This document shows positions 1 to 9,175 of a DNA stretch of 64,000 nucleotides, in pieces. The stretch is from Luteolibacter sp. LG18 (lineage in GTDB: Bacteria > Verrucomicrobiota > Verrucomicrobiia > Verrucomicrobiales > Akkermansiaceae), in contig NZ_AP024600.1 in assembly GCF_036322585.1 (NCBI RefSeq), forward strand, positions 4,216,001 to 4,280,000, written 5' to 3'. The notes under the pieces are model-generated. The model had not been told where the DNA came from. It was given only the letters and a program-made list of their open reading frames with translations, and did not search any database. Within the stretch, counting starts at the first letter, position 1. The number at the start of each line of letters is the position of its first letter. The position numbers and the translations under genes were made by a program.

Positions 1-2
1 CC

Positions 3-2270
3 GATCTCCACGGCGTGGCTACCCTGCGCGGGAACAGTATCACGAACGTGACCGCCACCGCGGCCAACCAGGGCAACGTCTACGTCGGCGAGAACACCAC
101 CGGGGTTCTCACCATCCAGGACAACGCCCAGTTGACCGTGAGCGGCACCCTCGGTGTCCAGATTGGCAAGCAGAACACGACGCTCTCCAACGGCATCGTG
201 AACCTGAACGGCGGTCTCATCCTGACCCCGATCGTTTCGCCCGGCACCGGCACCAGCCGCTTCAACTTCAATGGCGGCATCCTCCAGGCGAAGGCCGCGA
301 ACGCCGCCTTCATGACTGGTCTCGGCCGGGCCAACGTTCGCGAGAACGGCGCGATCATCGACACCAACGGTTTCGCCATCACGGTGGGCCAGGCGCTGGT
401 GGCTCCGAGCGGCTCCGGTGTTTCGGCCACCGGCCTCTCGGTGAGCGGCAGCGGTTACTATGACACGCCGATCGTCCAGATCTCGGGCGGTGGCGGCACC
501 GGTGCCACGGCCGTGGCCACCATCGACTCCGCCGGCAACCTGACGGGCATCGTGATGACCAACGCGGGCATCGACTACACCAGCCCGCCGACCTTCACCC
601 TCGTCGGTGGCGGCGGCACCGGTTCGGTTCTCGGCACCGCGACGTTGGTGACGAATACCAGCGGCGGCCTGAACGTCCTCGGCGCGGGCACGCTCACCTT
701 GTCTGGCGTGAACACCTATGACGGCGTGACGAACATCGGCAGCAGCCTGACCACGAACGTGACCACGGTGGTGGCGAACAACGCCGCCGCGCTCGGCTCC
801 ACGGCCGCGGGCACCGTCCTGAACGGCGTGGCCAATGGCACGGGCACCGGCACGCTGCTCCAGCTCGGCTCGGGTATCGTCGTTCCCGCCGGTGAATCGC
901 TCACGATCGCCACGGGCGATGCCACGCAGCGGGCGTCGATGTCCGTCGCCGGCACCACCGATGTCGCCACCTGGAACGGCCCGATCACCCTCTCGGGACT
1001 CGGCCGCGCCCAACTCTACTCGAGCGGCAGCACCAGCAGCACCCTCACGATCAATGGCAACATCACCGGCTCCGCCGGCAGCGGATTCGCCGTGCGCGGT
1101 GGCACCGTCGCCGCGGCCACCGGGGTGCTGAACGGCACTATCTCGATCGGCTCCACGACGTTCCTGAAGACTGACGTGAGCACCTGGACCATCAACTCCA
1201 CCGGCAACACCTGGGGCGCGACCACGGTGGCCCAAGGCACCCTGAAGCTCGGCGCGAATGACGCCCTGCCGGTGACCACCGGCGTGACGATCGGCCAGGC
1301 GGGAGCCACCGCGGTGCTCGACTTGAACGGCAAGAACCAGACGATCACCGGTATCGCCGGTGTGGCCGGTTCCACCGCGATCAGCGTCACCAGTGCCTCG
1401 GCTGCCACCTTCACGGTGAACAACGCCCTGGCCCAGGCCTACGGGGTCAACGGCGGTGTCATCACCGGCGCGATCACCCTGGCGAAGACCGGGGCCGGCA
1501 CGCTGACCCTCAGCGCCGCCAATGCCTACACCGGCGACACGCTGGTGAACGGTGGCACGCTCAGCATCACGCCGAACGTCGGGGTGACCCCGAACTTCGC
1601 GGATGGGGCGGATGTCAAGCTGGCCACGGGTGGTGTGCTCGACCTGAACTACACCGGCACCGACGTGGTGGATGAGTTCTACATCGATGGTGTGGCGCAG
1701 GCCCAGGGCACCTGGGGCTCGCTGGCCTCGACGGCGACCAACAAGACCAGCCGCATCACGGGTAACGGTATCCTCAGTGTCACGACCGGCCCGGTGGGTG
1801 GAGTCTTCGACACTTGGGCGTCCTCCAAGGGCCTCACCTCGGGTAACAACGGCAAGTCCGATAACCCGGACAACGACGGCCTGAACAACCTCGGTGAATT
1901 CGGTTTCGATGGCAATCCGCTCTCGGGCGACTCCAGCGGCAGCAACGCCAAGGTGGTCGTCAAGGTGGCTCCGGTCGGTGGTGTGAACTATCTCACGCTT
2001 TCGATTCCGGTTCGTGGCAACAGCACGACCTTCTCGGGCACCACCGAGCAGATCTCCACGCTGGTCGATGGCATCTACTACCACGTGCAGGGTTCCAACG
2101 ACCTCGGACCGTTCACCGCCACGGTGGTGGAGGTGACGGGAGCGGATGCAACCAGCATCCAGTCCACGCTGCCCTCGTTGTCCACGGGTTGGTTCTACCA
2201 CACCTTCCGCTCGCAGAATCCGGTGAGCGGCCTCTCGAAGACCTTCCTCCGCGCGAAGGTCACCGAGTGA
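3..2270 (+). CDS. Autotransporter-associated beta-strand repeat protein, C-terminal part (5' truncated)
   Basis: The frame is open to the left edge of the window, so only the last ~756 residues are present; the GTG at 15 is not a real start. The sequence is rich in Gly, Thr, Ser, Asn and Ala. It contains short repeats of the autotransporter-associated beta-strand type, such as GAGTLTLSGVNTYDG near codon 222 (counted from base 15) and TGAGTLTLSAANAYTGDT near codon 492. These are expected to form a long right-handed beta-helix. Around codons 600-635 lies a W..SKGL...N..DNDGLNNLGEF segment, a common ending of secreted verrucomicrobial proteins, followed by a ~110-residue beta-rich tail. No barrel translocator is visible at the C-terminus, so it is probably a secreted or surface-attached passenger-like protein, not a classical autotransporter. 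A strong terminator follows. Confidence 0.85.
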   Translation, partial: DLHGVATLRGNSITNVTATAANQGNVYVGENTTGVLTIQDNAQLTVSGTLGVQIGKQNTTLSNGIVNLNGGLILTPIVSPGTGTSRFNFNGGILQAKAANAAFMTGLGRANVRENGAIIDTNGFAITVGQALVAPSGSGVSATGLSVSGSGYYDTPIVQISGGGGTGATAVATIDSAGNLTGIVMTNAGIDYTSPPTFTLVGGGGTGSVLGTATLVTNTSGGLNVLGAGTLTLSGVNTYDGVTNIGSSLTTNVTTVVANNAAALGSTAAGTVLNGVANGTGTGTLLQLGSGIVVPAGESLTIATGDATQRASMSVAGTTDVATWNGPITLSGLGRAQLYSSGSTSSTLTINGNITGSAGSGFAVRGGTVAAATGVLNGTISIGSTTFLKTDVSTWTINSTGNTWGATTVAQGTLKLGANDALPVTTGVTIGQAGATAVLDLNGKNQTITGIAGVAGSTAISVTSASAATFTVNNALAQAYGVNGGVITGAITLAKTGAGTLTLSAANAYTGDTLVNGGTLSITPNVGVTPNFADGADVKLATGGVLDLNYTGTDVVDEFYIDGVAQAQGTWGSLASTATNKTSRITGNGILSVTTGPVGGVFDTWASSKGLTSGNNGKSDNPDNDGLNNLGEFGFDGNPLSGDSSGSNAKVVVKVAPVGGVNYLTLSIPVRGNSTTFSGTTEQISTLVDGIYYHVQGSNDLGPFTATVVEVTGADATSIQSTLPSLSTGWFYHTFRSQNPVSGLSKTFLRAKVTE

Positions 2271-2306
2271 TCTGATTCCCTAGCCGTCTGAAACCTCGGC
2301 ATGACG

Positions 2307-2348
2307 TCGCCCCGACCGGTTCACCCCGGTCGGGGCGATTGGTTTTGG
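2307..2348 (+). terminator. Rho-independent terminator of the beta-strand repeat gene
   Basis: A perfect 13-bp stem (2307-2319 with 2326-2338) with a 6-nt loop is followed by a T-rich tract. It begins 37 nt after the stop codon of the upstream gene. Confidence 0.85.
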
Positions 2349-2403
2349 TTCCGAGCATCGGAGGCCGGGAATCCTCGTGGGCGAGGATGAGGGGTGACGA
2401 AAC

Positions 2404-2853
2404 GTGGCCGCGCTCGTGAGAGCGTGGGTGGGATGAATTCGCCCTCTACCTTGCGGCTCAAGTCGTGGATCCGCCTCCAATTTAGCTAAGCCCGGAGGGC
2501 GACGTATCCTAGCCGGTGGCGCGAGCTGCCGGTATGGGACGCCATGAGTCCCAAGCCCCGGTAGGGGCGACGTAAACGGAGGCCAAATGACATTCCCAAT
2601 GGAAGCCCGCGTCCGATGTTTGATGAGTTCCGAATTGTTTCAAAGCGCTGGAATGATTGATTCGCTGGAAGAGCGTAGGCAGCGCCGTCCCTTGACGGGA
2701 CTTGAATGGATTTCTCGACCTGATCCGGTGGCTTGCGCCACCGGCTAGGATACGTCGCCCTCCGGGCTCAGGGAGGTTGGTCGTGAATTGGCGACTGGGA
2801 CTGCAATGGGAAGGGCGAGGTTGCCCAGCCCACGCTCTCCCGAGCGCGGCTAC
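2404..2853. repeat. Nested inverted-repeat element (~450 bp)
   Basis: A 34-bp perfect inverted repeat pairs 2489-2522 with 2735-2768. The right inner arm also contains its own hairpin (CCGGTGGC-ttgc-GCCACCGG, 2725-2744). Outside these arms a second, imperfect pair is visible: 2404 onward (GTGGCCGCGCTCGTGAGAGC) matches the reverse complement of the sequence ending at 2853 (GTAGCCGCGCTCGGGAGAGC). The outer match continues with decreasing similarity toward the core, so the whole 450 bp is one large palindrome-like unit. It fills most of the 603-bp gap between 2271 and 2873. The interior (2523-2734) contains no credible gene. It resembles a REP/MITE-like dispersed element; the family is not identified. 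Confidence 0.75.
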
Positions 2854-2873
2854 ACAGAAACACCCGCCGCTGC

Positions 2874-4133
2874 TTATTTCCCGCGCTCGAGGGCCGCCAG
2901 CCGCTCGATCAGCGGAGGATGCGAGTAGTCCAGCCACACCCGCAGCGGGTGGGGGGAGGGATGGGAGAGTTGGTCGGCGGAGAGTTTCTTCAGGGCATCC
3001 GCCAGCGGCATTGGATCACCGGTGACTTCCGCGGCGTAGGCATCCGCTTCGAACTCGTGGCGGCGTGACCACGCGTTGGCGAAGACCCCGAGCAAGCGGC
3101 TCACTGGATCGAAGAGCAAGGTGAACAGGACGATACCCATCTGGGGAGAGATGGTCTTCACGCCGAAGGCATCGAAGAGCTGGCGGGCGAATGCCCCGTG
3201 TGGATCGGTGGCCAGGCCGAGGAGGAAGAACAGGGCTGCGGATTGGACAATGCCGACGAGCAGCCGCTGGCGGATATGGCCGCGGCGGAAGTGGCCGATC
3301 TCATGCGCCAGCACACCGAGCAATTCATCGTCGCTGTGTTTTTCCATCAGCGTGTCGAAGAGGGCGATCTTCTTGCGCTTGCCGAAGCCGGTGAAGAAGG
3401 CATTCGCCTTGGTCGAGCGCTTTGAGCCATCCATCACGAACACGCCATCGAGTGGGAATCCGCAGCGGGTGCCGAGTTCCTCGATCCGTCGTTTGAGATC
3501 GCCATCCGGCATCGGCGTGAACTTGTTGAACAACGGCAGGATCAGAGATGGGGCCAGCCAGGTGAGCAGGAGCTGGAAGAGGGTGAACGCCGCCCACGCC
3601 CACAGCCACGCATGCGGGACGTGCTGGAAGATCCACAGGACCGCCGCGCCGATCGGCAGCCCGAGCACGGCCATCATCAGCAGTCCCTTGATCTGATCAC
3701 CCCAGAAGGTGCCGGGAGTGGAGCGGTTGAAGCCGAATTTCTCCTCGATCACGAAAGTGTGATACCAGGAGAAGGGCAGGCCGAGCAGCGTGATACCCAG
3801 CATACAGAGCGCGAAGAACACCAGCCCGCTGGTCACCGGGCCACCGTGGGCCAGGGCGCGGCTGGTTTCATCGAGCTGCTGGAAGCCGCCCAGCATCCAG
3901 AAGGCGATCAGAAGCGCGAGGCTGACACTGGCGCGGATGACGTTGAAGACCGAGTTTGTCCGCAGGTAAGCGCGGCCCCGGTCGAGGCTTTCCGCGGTGA
4001 TCACTCCAGCCAGGGGCGTGGGCACCGTTTCGGGAAACACCTTCAGGTTCAGCAGGGCGGCCGCAAAGTCGAGATTCCAGAGGGCGAACATCGATACCAG
4101 GATTACAACCGCCAGGGCATTCCATTCCGTCAT
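2874..4133 (-). CDS. M48 family (Ste24-type) integral-membrane metallopeptidase
   Basis: The 419-residue product matches CAAX-protease-1/Ste24-like zinc metallopeptidases. The HEIGH zinc motif is at residues 277-281, and the third ligand is the Glu in EFEAD near residue 362. Hydrophobic segments occur at the N-terminus (residues ~5-25), in the ~65-200 region and around 290-350, as expected for a multi-spanning inner-membrane protease. The family cleaves prenylated peptides in eukaryotes; bacterial members are thought to act in membrane protein quality control. The start at 4133 (MTEWNALAVV) gives the normal family length. The frame stays open a further 2 kb upstream, but only as antisense of the divergent PBP gene. 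It is divergent from the PBP2 gene with a 159-bp shared upstream region. Confidence 0.9.
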   Translation of the reverse strand: MTEWNALAVVILVSMFALWNLDFAAALLNLKVFPETVPTPLAGVITAESLDRGRAYLRTNSVFNVIRASVSLALLIAFWMLGGFQQLDETSRALAHGGPVTSGLVFFALCMLGITLLGLPFSWYHTFVIEEKFGFNRSTPGTFWGDQIKGLLMMAVLGLPIGAAVLWIFQHVPHAWLWAWAAFTLFQLLLTWLAPSLILPLFNKFTPMPDGDLKRRIEELGTRCGFPLDGVFVMDGSKRSTKANAFFTGFGKRKKIALFDTLMEKHSDDELLGVLAHEIGHFRRGHIRQRLLVGIVQSAALFFLLGLATDPHGAFARQLFDAFGVKTISPQMGIVLFTLLFDPVSRLLGVFANAWSRRHEFEADAYAAEVTGDPMPLADALKKLSADQLSHPSPHPLRVWLDYSHPPLIERLAALERGK

Positions 4134-4292
4134 CGCCGCGCAGCATGCACCCGGATGCCGGTGGAGCAAGCGCGGCCTATGAAGGGAAACGCATGGAATG
4201 CAGTGGTGGGTTTGTATGTGGCGTATGATGAATGGATTATCGTGTTTTGGATTGGCGTTGCGGCGACCCGGTCCCGCCGCTACATTCCGGCG

Positions 4293-6341
4293 ATGCGTTT
4301 CCGCCGCCTGTCGTCCCAACTCCGCGCTCTTGCCGCCTTGTGCGTGGTCGCGACATCGTCCGCCGCACCGGAAGCGCCCGCGGTGGCTTCGAATGGAACG
4401 CCTGCCGCTGGCCGCGGTGCCAACGATGCCTCGATCAGCACCCGCAAGGATGCCCGCACGATCACGCTGCGGATTCCCGCGCCGCGCGGCCAGATCGTGG
4501 ACCGCGAGGGTGAGCCGATGGCGCAGAACGTGGTGGCCTACCAGGTGGCCCTTCAGTTCAAGCAATTCGAGAACCCGGATCGCGATTTCATTGTGAACTG
4601 GGGCCGCACCCGAATCGATCTCGCGCGGGCGCTGGTGAAGAACCTCACCGTTCCCTCGGACGATGAGGTCTATGATCACTACCGTAATCGCCGCTGGCTG
4701 CCGTTGATCCTTTCCGAGCAATTGTCCGCGAAAGAGGCGAAGGCGCTGGAGTCGAAGATCGGCGCGGATCTGGTGCTGCATCCGGTCTACCGCCGCTTTT
4801 ATCCGGAGGACGGTCTGGCGGCCCACGTGCTCGGGTTCACCGGCAGCGTTGGCAAGTTGCCGACCGGTCCCATCAATTTCAACGAGCCCTATTGGGAGGA
4901 GATCGAAGGCCGCGCGGGACTGGAGAAGATCTACGACAAGCGCCTCATCGGCGAGCCCGGCACACAGAAGCTGCTTTTCGACGAAAGCGGTAACAAACTG
5001 CTGAGCGAGGAGACGAAGCGCCCGCGCACCGGTGGCACCGTGGTGAGCACTCTCAATGTCCGTTGGCAGCGTTTGGCGGAGAAGGTCCTGAAGTCCGGCT
5101 GCAAGCGCGGGGCCTTCGTGGTGATCGATGCCGTGACCGGTGATGTACTGGTGATGGCGTCGAAACCGACCTTCAGTCTCAACACGATCGACACCGAGTA
5201 TAAGAATCTGGACGCCGATCCGACCCACCCGATGGTCGGTCTGGCCTACCAAGGCACGTATCCACCGGCTTCCACCTTCAAGCCGATCGTGGCGCTCGCA
5301 GCCTTGAACAACGGCACCGTCGGCGAGGACACCCAGATCTACTGTCCGGCCGCGATCGAGATCGGGAACCACGTTTTCAACAACTGGAACAAGAATCCGG
5401 AAGGGGAGATCGATGTCAAACGCGCCATCGCCCGCTCGTGCAACCCGTGGTTCTACCAAGTGGGCATCAAGGTCGGTCCGAACGCGTTTCTCAGTCTCGC
5501 CCGGCGCCTCGGCTACGGCGAGAAGACCGGGCTGCCGTTGCTCGGTGAGAACTCCGGTCTGGTCCCGAATAACGAGTGGTTCCTCCAGCACGAGAAACGC
5601 CGCATCCTCGATGGCGACACCGCGAACCTCTCCATCGGCCAGGGCGTGCTGCTGGCCTCGCCGCTTCAGGTCGCCCAGGCCATGGCGGGAATCGCCAATG
5701 GCGGGGCCGTGCCGAAGCTCCAGCTCGTCCGTCAGGTGCAGGATGACCGCGGCCGAGTTGTTGAGGCGAACCGGCCCGAGCGCCGCGTTTGGCTGGGAGT
5801 CGATCCGGTGGCCGTCGATGTGGTCCGGAAGGGCATGCGGGACGTGGTCAATGCCGGCTACGGCACCGGCAAGGCGGCCCAGCTGAGTTTCACCGAAATG
5901 TGCGGCAAGACCGGCACCGCCCAGTGGGGACCGGCCTCCAAGGAGCAGCGCCTCGCGTGGTTCGCGGGCTTCTTCCCGTTCGACAACCCGCGTTACTCGT
6001 TCGCGGTCCTCTACGAAGGCCGCCCGGGGGAAACCGTGTCCGGTGGCCGGATGGCCGCGCCGATGGTGAAGGCTTTCTTCGAACCGCTGAAGGACGAGAT
6101 CAAGGAGACGATCGCGCCACCGCCGAAGGCCGTGTTGATTGTCGACGACGAAGCCGAGGCTAAAACCGACGGCAAGCATCAGGAAGGCATTCTCAAGGCC
6201 ATCCCCGTGGAGCCGTTGTCGGGTGAAGGAGTCACTCCTTCACCGAATGCTCCCACGCCTCCGGACGACGAAGCCCCGCCGCTCAAGGCGGTGCCGGTGG
6301 ATCCGAAGGACCTGCCGGTGGAGACCGATGACGGACCCTGA
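4293..6341 (+). CDS. mrdA: Penicillin-binding protein 2-type transpeptidase
   Basis: A 682-residue class B PBP. An N-terminal dimerisation domain begins with RGQIVDREGEPMAQN. The transpeptidase domain has all three active-site motifs: STFK (S327-K330), SCN (S382) and KTGTAQ (K539). It cross-links peptidoglycan in the periplasm, probably for cell elongation. The predicted N-terminus (MRFRRL, then a short hydrophobic run ending SSAAPEAPA) looks more like a cleavable or weak signal-anchor than the usual long membrane anchor. An alternative start ~100 nt upstream would add a more hydrophobic stretch. After the catalytic domain there is a ~90-residue acidic, proline-rich tail (residues ~590-682). 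No rodA or mre genes are adjacent, so the locus is split from the usual elongasome cluster. Confidence 0.9.
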   Translation: MRFRRLSSQLRALAALCVVATSSAAPEAPAVASNGTPAAGRGANDASISTRKDARTITLRIPAPRGQIVDREGEPMAQNVVAYQVALQFKQFENPDRDFIVNWGRTRIDLARALVKNLTVPSDDEVYDHYRNRRWLPLILSEQLSAKEAKALESKIGADLVLHPVYRRFYPEDGLAAHVLGFTGSVGKLPTGPINFNEPYWEEIEGRAGLEKIYDKRLIGEPGTQKLLFDESGNKLLSEETKRPRTGGTVVSTLNVRWQRLAEKVLKSGCKRGAFVVIDAVTGDVLVMASKPTFSLNTIDTEYKNLDADPTHPMVGLAYQGTYPPASTFKPIVALAALNNGTVGEDTQIYCPAAIEIGNHVFNNWNKNPEGEIDVKRAIARSCNPWFYQVGIKVGPNAFLSLARRLGYGEKTGLPLLGENSGLVPNNEWFLQHEKRRILDGDTANLSIGQGVLLASPLQVAQAMAGIANGGAVPKLQLVRQVQDDRGRVVEANRPERRVWLGVDPVAVDVVRKGMRDVVNAGYGTGKAAQLSFTEMCGKTGTAQWGPASKEQRLAWFAGFFPFDNPRYSFAVLYEGRPGETVSGGRMAAPMVKAFFEPLKDEIKETIAPPPKAVLIVDDEAEAKTDGKHQEGILKAIPVEPLSGEGVTPSPNAPTPPDDEAPPLKAVPVDPKDLPVETDDGP

Positions 6342-6347
6342 GCCGGC

Positions 6348-7580
6348 TCATTTCGTGACCGGAAGCCCGTCTTGGGTTTCCGGTGCCTTGCCCCGGAACA
6401 GCAGGCCTGCCTGTCCGGCGATTCGCAGGTAGCGGTCGTTCGGAACATCGGGCTCGCTGACGAAGAGGCTGACTCCGGTCGGGGGATCGTTGCGGGTTTT
6501 GAAAATCGCCGTGCCTTCGTCGAGTTCGTCGAACATGGCGATGTAGAGCGCCTTCGCCCCGGCGTCGTGGTATTGGGTGGCCTGGGACCAGAGGAAGCGT
6601 CCTCCATCGCGCGCGATCTGGTTGACGGGCAGGTCCCTGCCGCGCCCTGCCATCAGGTTGTGCCAACTGAAGCCGGGAAAGGCCACCGGCAGGTAGTCGA
6701 GCCGGTGATCGCGGCACCACGCCAGATCGTCCTTCACGGTACCGGTGGCATGGCGGGTGACTTCCGGGATTTTGCCATAGCGTCCGACCGTCCACGGGCT
6801 CACGACATCCGCCATGGCGATGATTTGGAGCAGTGCTGGATCGGCGATGGCATCGCGGTCGAGCGTCCGCCAGCAGGCGGGCACGCCGAGCATCACCGAG
6901 CACTTGGCGTCATCCTTGAAGAACCGCACCAGCTCGCGCCACTCGTCGAGCATCGGCGGGCGGTCGTTGAAGCCGAGCCCCCACAGGGCGACCAGCGGCT
7001 TGTCCCGGTGCCTGAGGTAGGCGGTGTCGCTGGCATCCGCCACTTTCAGCGTGTTGGCGAGGCGTTTCCAGTCCTCGATCAGCAGCTTGGTTTCGCCGGG
7101 CTTCAGGCCGCTGAGGTCGTACATCAGCACCCACTGGCGGCCGGTGGCGGCGGCGGACTTCCGGCAGTTCACCAGCACATCGTCCAAGGCTCGGCGGTAA
7201 TACGGGTCCTTCATCGTGGTGGCGAAGCGCTGGAGGAAAATCCCGTCGATGCCGTAATCCCGCATCCACTCGAAGTGCTTCGAGATGGCCGCGGGATTCG
7301 TGCTGGAATAGACCTCCGCCACGCTGCCGTCGGGGTGCCGGAAATCGGTCTTCACGCGGGCGCTTTCCGGTAGCTCGCGGACGTCCGGCCACAGGTCGAT
7401 GCCGCAGGAACCGGGGGCGAATGCCCTACCGCCGTAGTGGCTCCAGCCGGTTCTATAGCCGTCCTCCGGGGTGCGGAACCATCCCTGATAGCCGCACATT
7501 ACCTTGCCTTCGAGGCCCTCGCCATGGAGGAACGACGTCAGGAGGCCTATCAGTGAAAGCGGCAGCAGGGCGATCTTCAT
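6348..7580 (-). CDS. Secreted glycoside hydrolase, GH99/GH71-like
   Basis: A 410-residue protein with a signal peptide (residues 1 to ~20) and a TIM-barrel resembling family 99/71 endo-mannosidase-like hydrolases. Early motifs are KVMCGYQGWFRTPEDG and GIDLWPDVRELPES. Further in are HFEWMRDYGIDGIFLQRF and the late ALYIAMFDELDEGTAIFK stretch, whose acidic residues sit where the GH99-type catalytic site is expected. Substrate cannot be read from sequence; mannan or other complex glycans are plausible. It is convergent with the PBP2 gene, with only 6 bp between the stops. The neighbouring genes do not suggest a polysaccharide-utilisation cluster. The domain call is from recognition of the fold motifs; exact specificity is unknown. 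Confidence 0.75.
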   Translation of the reverse strand: MKIALLPLSLIGLLTSFLHGEGLEGKVMCGYQGWFRTPEDGYRTGWSHYGGRAFAPGSCGIDLWPDVRELPESARVKTDFRHPDGSVAEVYSSTNPAAISKHFEWMRDYGIDGIFLQRFATTMKDPYYRRALDDVLVNCRKSAAATGRQWVLMYDLSGLKPGETKLLIEDWKRLANTLKVADASDTAYLRHRDKPLVALWGLGFNDRPPMLDEWRELVRFFKDDAKCSVMLGVPACWRTLDRDAIADPALLQIIAMADVVSPWTVGRYGKIPEVTRHATGTVKDDLAWCRDHRLDYLPVAFPGFSWHNLMAGRGRDLPVNQIARDGGRFLWSQATQYHDAGAKALYIAMFDELDEGTAIFKTRNDPPTGVSLFVSEPDVPNDRYLRIAGQAGLLFRGKAPETQDGLPVTK

Positions 7581-7794
7581 GGCGTTCCGCGCGCTACGGT
7601 GGCCCCGGGAGCGATTGTGTCAATGGAGAGCGGGGGCAGCCGGGCATTTTGCCACCGAATGGCCGGGGGTGGCGAAAGCGGGAAAACCGCGCTGGAATCG
7701 CAAATTTCCTCTTTCCTCGACGCCAATTTCGCGCCAGAGAAGGGACGCCACGGCGTTACCGCCATGGCTATTCCGAACATCCCAATACCCAATC

Positions 7795-8220
7795 ATGGAT
7801 ATCCAGATCGCCACTCTCGCCGACTTCGCCGCCGACTACAACGGCAAGCTCGTGATTTCCGGCACCTTTGACACCCTCGTGGCGCGCGCCGTACCGGTGG
7901 TTCACCCGCAGTGCTCGCTCGCCCTGCGCTTCTGCTTCACCCCGGAAGACATCGGCCGTCACAAGCTTTCCATCAACATCATCAACGAGGACGGCGAGTC
8001 CCTCGACCCGAACAACATGCCGATCGAGCCGGAATTCGAAGTCCAGCTTCCGAAGGGCACCCCGTTCCTGACCCGCAACATCATCATGAACCTGCAGGGT
8101 CTCAAGTTCGACGCCGCCGGCATCTACTCCATCGATCTTGGCATCGACGGCGAGATCCTGATGCGCGTGCCGCTCCGCATCCTCCAGGTCGACCAGGCTG
8201 GTCAACCGGTGGTGGCATAA
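7795..8220 (+). CDS. DUF6941-like protein of unknown function
   Basis: A 141-residue protein, beta-rich and without signal peptide or membrane segment. It begins MDIQIATLADFAADYNGKL and contains VSGTFD-like and HKLSINIINEDG stretches typical of the small DUF6941 family. The start at 7795 is chosen because the family begins almost directly with ATLADFA; upstream codons in the same frame have no protein character. No function is established. It is divergent from the GH99-like gene and only 28 nt upstream of the SDR gene, so the two may be cotranscribed. Confidence 0.7.
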   Translation: MDIQIATLADFAADYNGKLVISGTFDTLVARAVPVVHPQCSLALRFCFTPEDIGRHKLSINIINEDGESLDPNNMPIEPEFEVQLPKGTPFLTRNIIMNLQGLKFDAAGIYSIDLGIDGEILMRVPLRILQVDQAGQPVVA

Positions 8221-8248
8221 TCGCCCGCATGGCGCTAACATCCGCGCC

Positions 8249-9049
8249 ATGCCCTTATCCAAACGCTTTGCGTGTGCCCTCGTCACCGGCGCTTCCGCCG
8301 GACTGGGCGAGGAATTTGTTCTCCAGCTCGCGCCACGGGTCGATTCGTTCGTGCTCGTGGCGCGGCGCGAGGACCGCTTGAACGAGCTGTCCGCCGTCAT
8401 CCGCGCCCGCCATCCCGGGAAGCTCGTGGAGGTCATCGCGGCGGACCTCAGCCGGCCGCAGGACGTGGCCCGCGTGCTCGATCATCTGCCCCAGCGCGGG
8501 CTGGTGCCGGACCTGCTGGTGAACAATGCCGGTCTGGGCGACTACGGTGAATTCGCTGATGCCGAATGGCCGCGTGTCGAGGCGATGCTGCGGGTCAACA
8601 TCGAGGCGCTCACCCGCCTGACCCACGGGGTGATCCCGGGCATGATCCGCCAGAAGCGGGGGGCGATCATCAACATCAGCTCGCTGGCGAGCACGCTGCC
8701 GATCCCGGACATCGCGGTGTATTCGGCCACCAAAGCCTATGTGACGAGCTTTTCGGAGGCGATCCGGGTGGAACTGCGCGATCACGACATTCCCGTGCTC
8801 GCCGTGTGCCCTGGCCCGGTGAAAACCGAGTTCGGCGAGGTGGCCCGCCGTTCCGAGGAGGATTCGATCCCGATGAACGCCGCGTTTTACGTGAGCAAGG
8901 AGCAGGTGGTGGCGGAATCGCTGGCCGCGTTGGATGCCGACAAGCCGCGGGTGTATCCGGGCCTGAAGGTGGCGATCGCCGCCGCCGTGATCACCGCGCT
9001 GCCGCTTTTCGCGATCCGGATGATCATCAGCCGCCGCCCGCGGAGGTGA
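8249..9049 (+). CDS. Short-chain dehydrogenase/reductase (SDR)
   Basis: A 266-residue classical SDR. It has the Rossmann nucleotide-binding motif TGASAGLG (residues 13-20), the NNAG motif near residue 92, the catalytic serine in INISSLAS, and YSATK with Tyr158 and Lys162. The basic pair after the second beta strand (VARREDR) suggests NADP(H) preference; this is inference. The C-terminus ends in a hydrophobic helix (AAAVITALPLFAIRMII) followed by RRPRR, so the enzyme may be membrane-tethered, as in some YqjQ/DltE-like SDRs. Substrate is unknown. Confidence 0.85.
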   Translation: MPLSKRFACALVTGASAGLGEEFVLQLAPRVDSFVLVARREDRLNELSAVIRARHPGKLVEVIAADLSRPQDVARVLDHLPQRGLVPDLLVNNAGLGDYGEFADAEWPRVEAMLRVNIEALTRLTHGVIPGMIRQKRGAIINISSLASTLPIPDIAVYSATKAYVTSFSEAIRVELRDHDIPVLAVCPGPVKTEFGEVARRSEEDSIPMNAAFYVSKEQVVAESLAALDADKPRVYPGLKVAIAAAVITALPLFAIRMIISRRPRR

Positions 9050-9175
9050 AGATTCCGGTGGAAATTTGCCGGAGCGGTGGGAGGGTGATCAGGTATCATC
9101 CACTTTCCGGTTCCGGCCCAGCCGTCGCCCGGAACCCTCGCATCGACGCGGCGGCCATTCCAACCACCCAAAGCC

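Noticed and set aside
2509-2937. Minus-strand 142-codon open frame across the palindrome
   Set aside because: It reads through both halves of the inverted-repeat element and the protease 3' end; the peptide resembles repeat-derived false ORFs.
4134-6179. Minus-strand open frame continuing upstream of the M48 protease gene
   Set aside because: It is antisense to the PBP2 gene, whose three active-site motifs are intact; the M48 family length is satisfied by starting at 4133.
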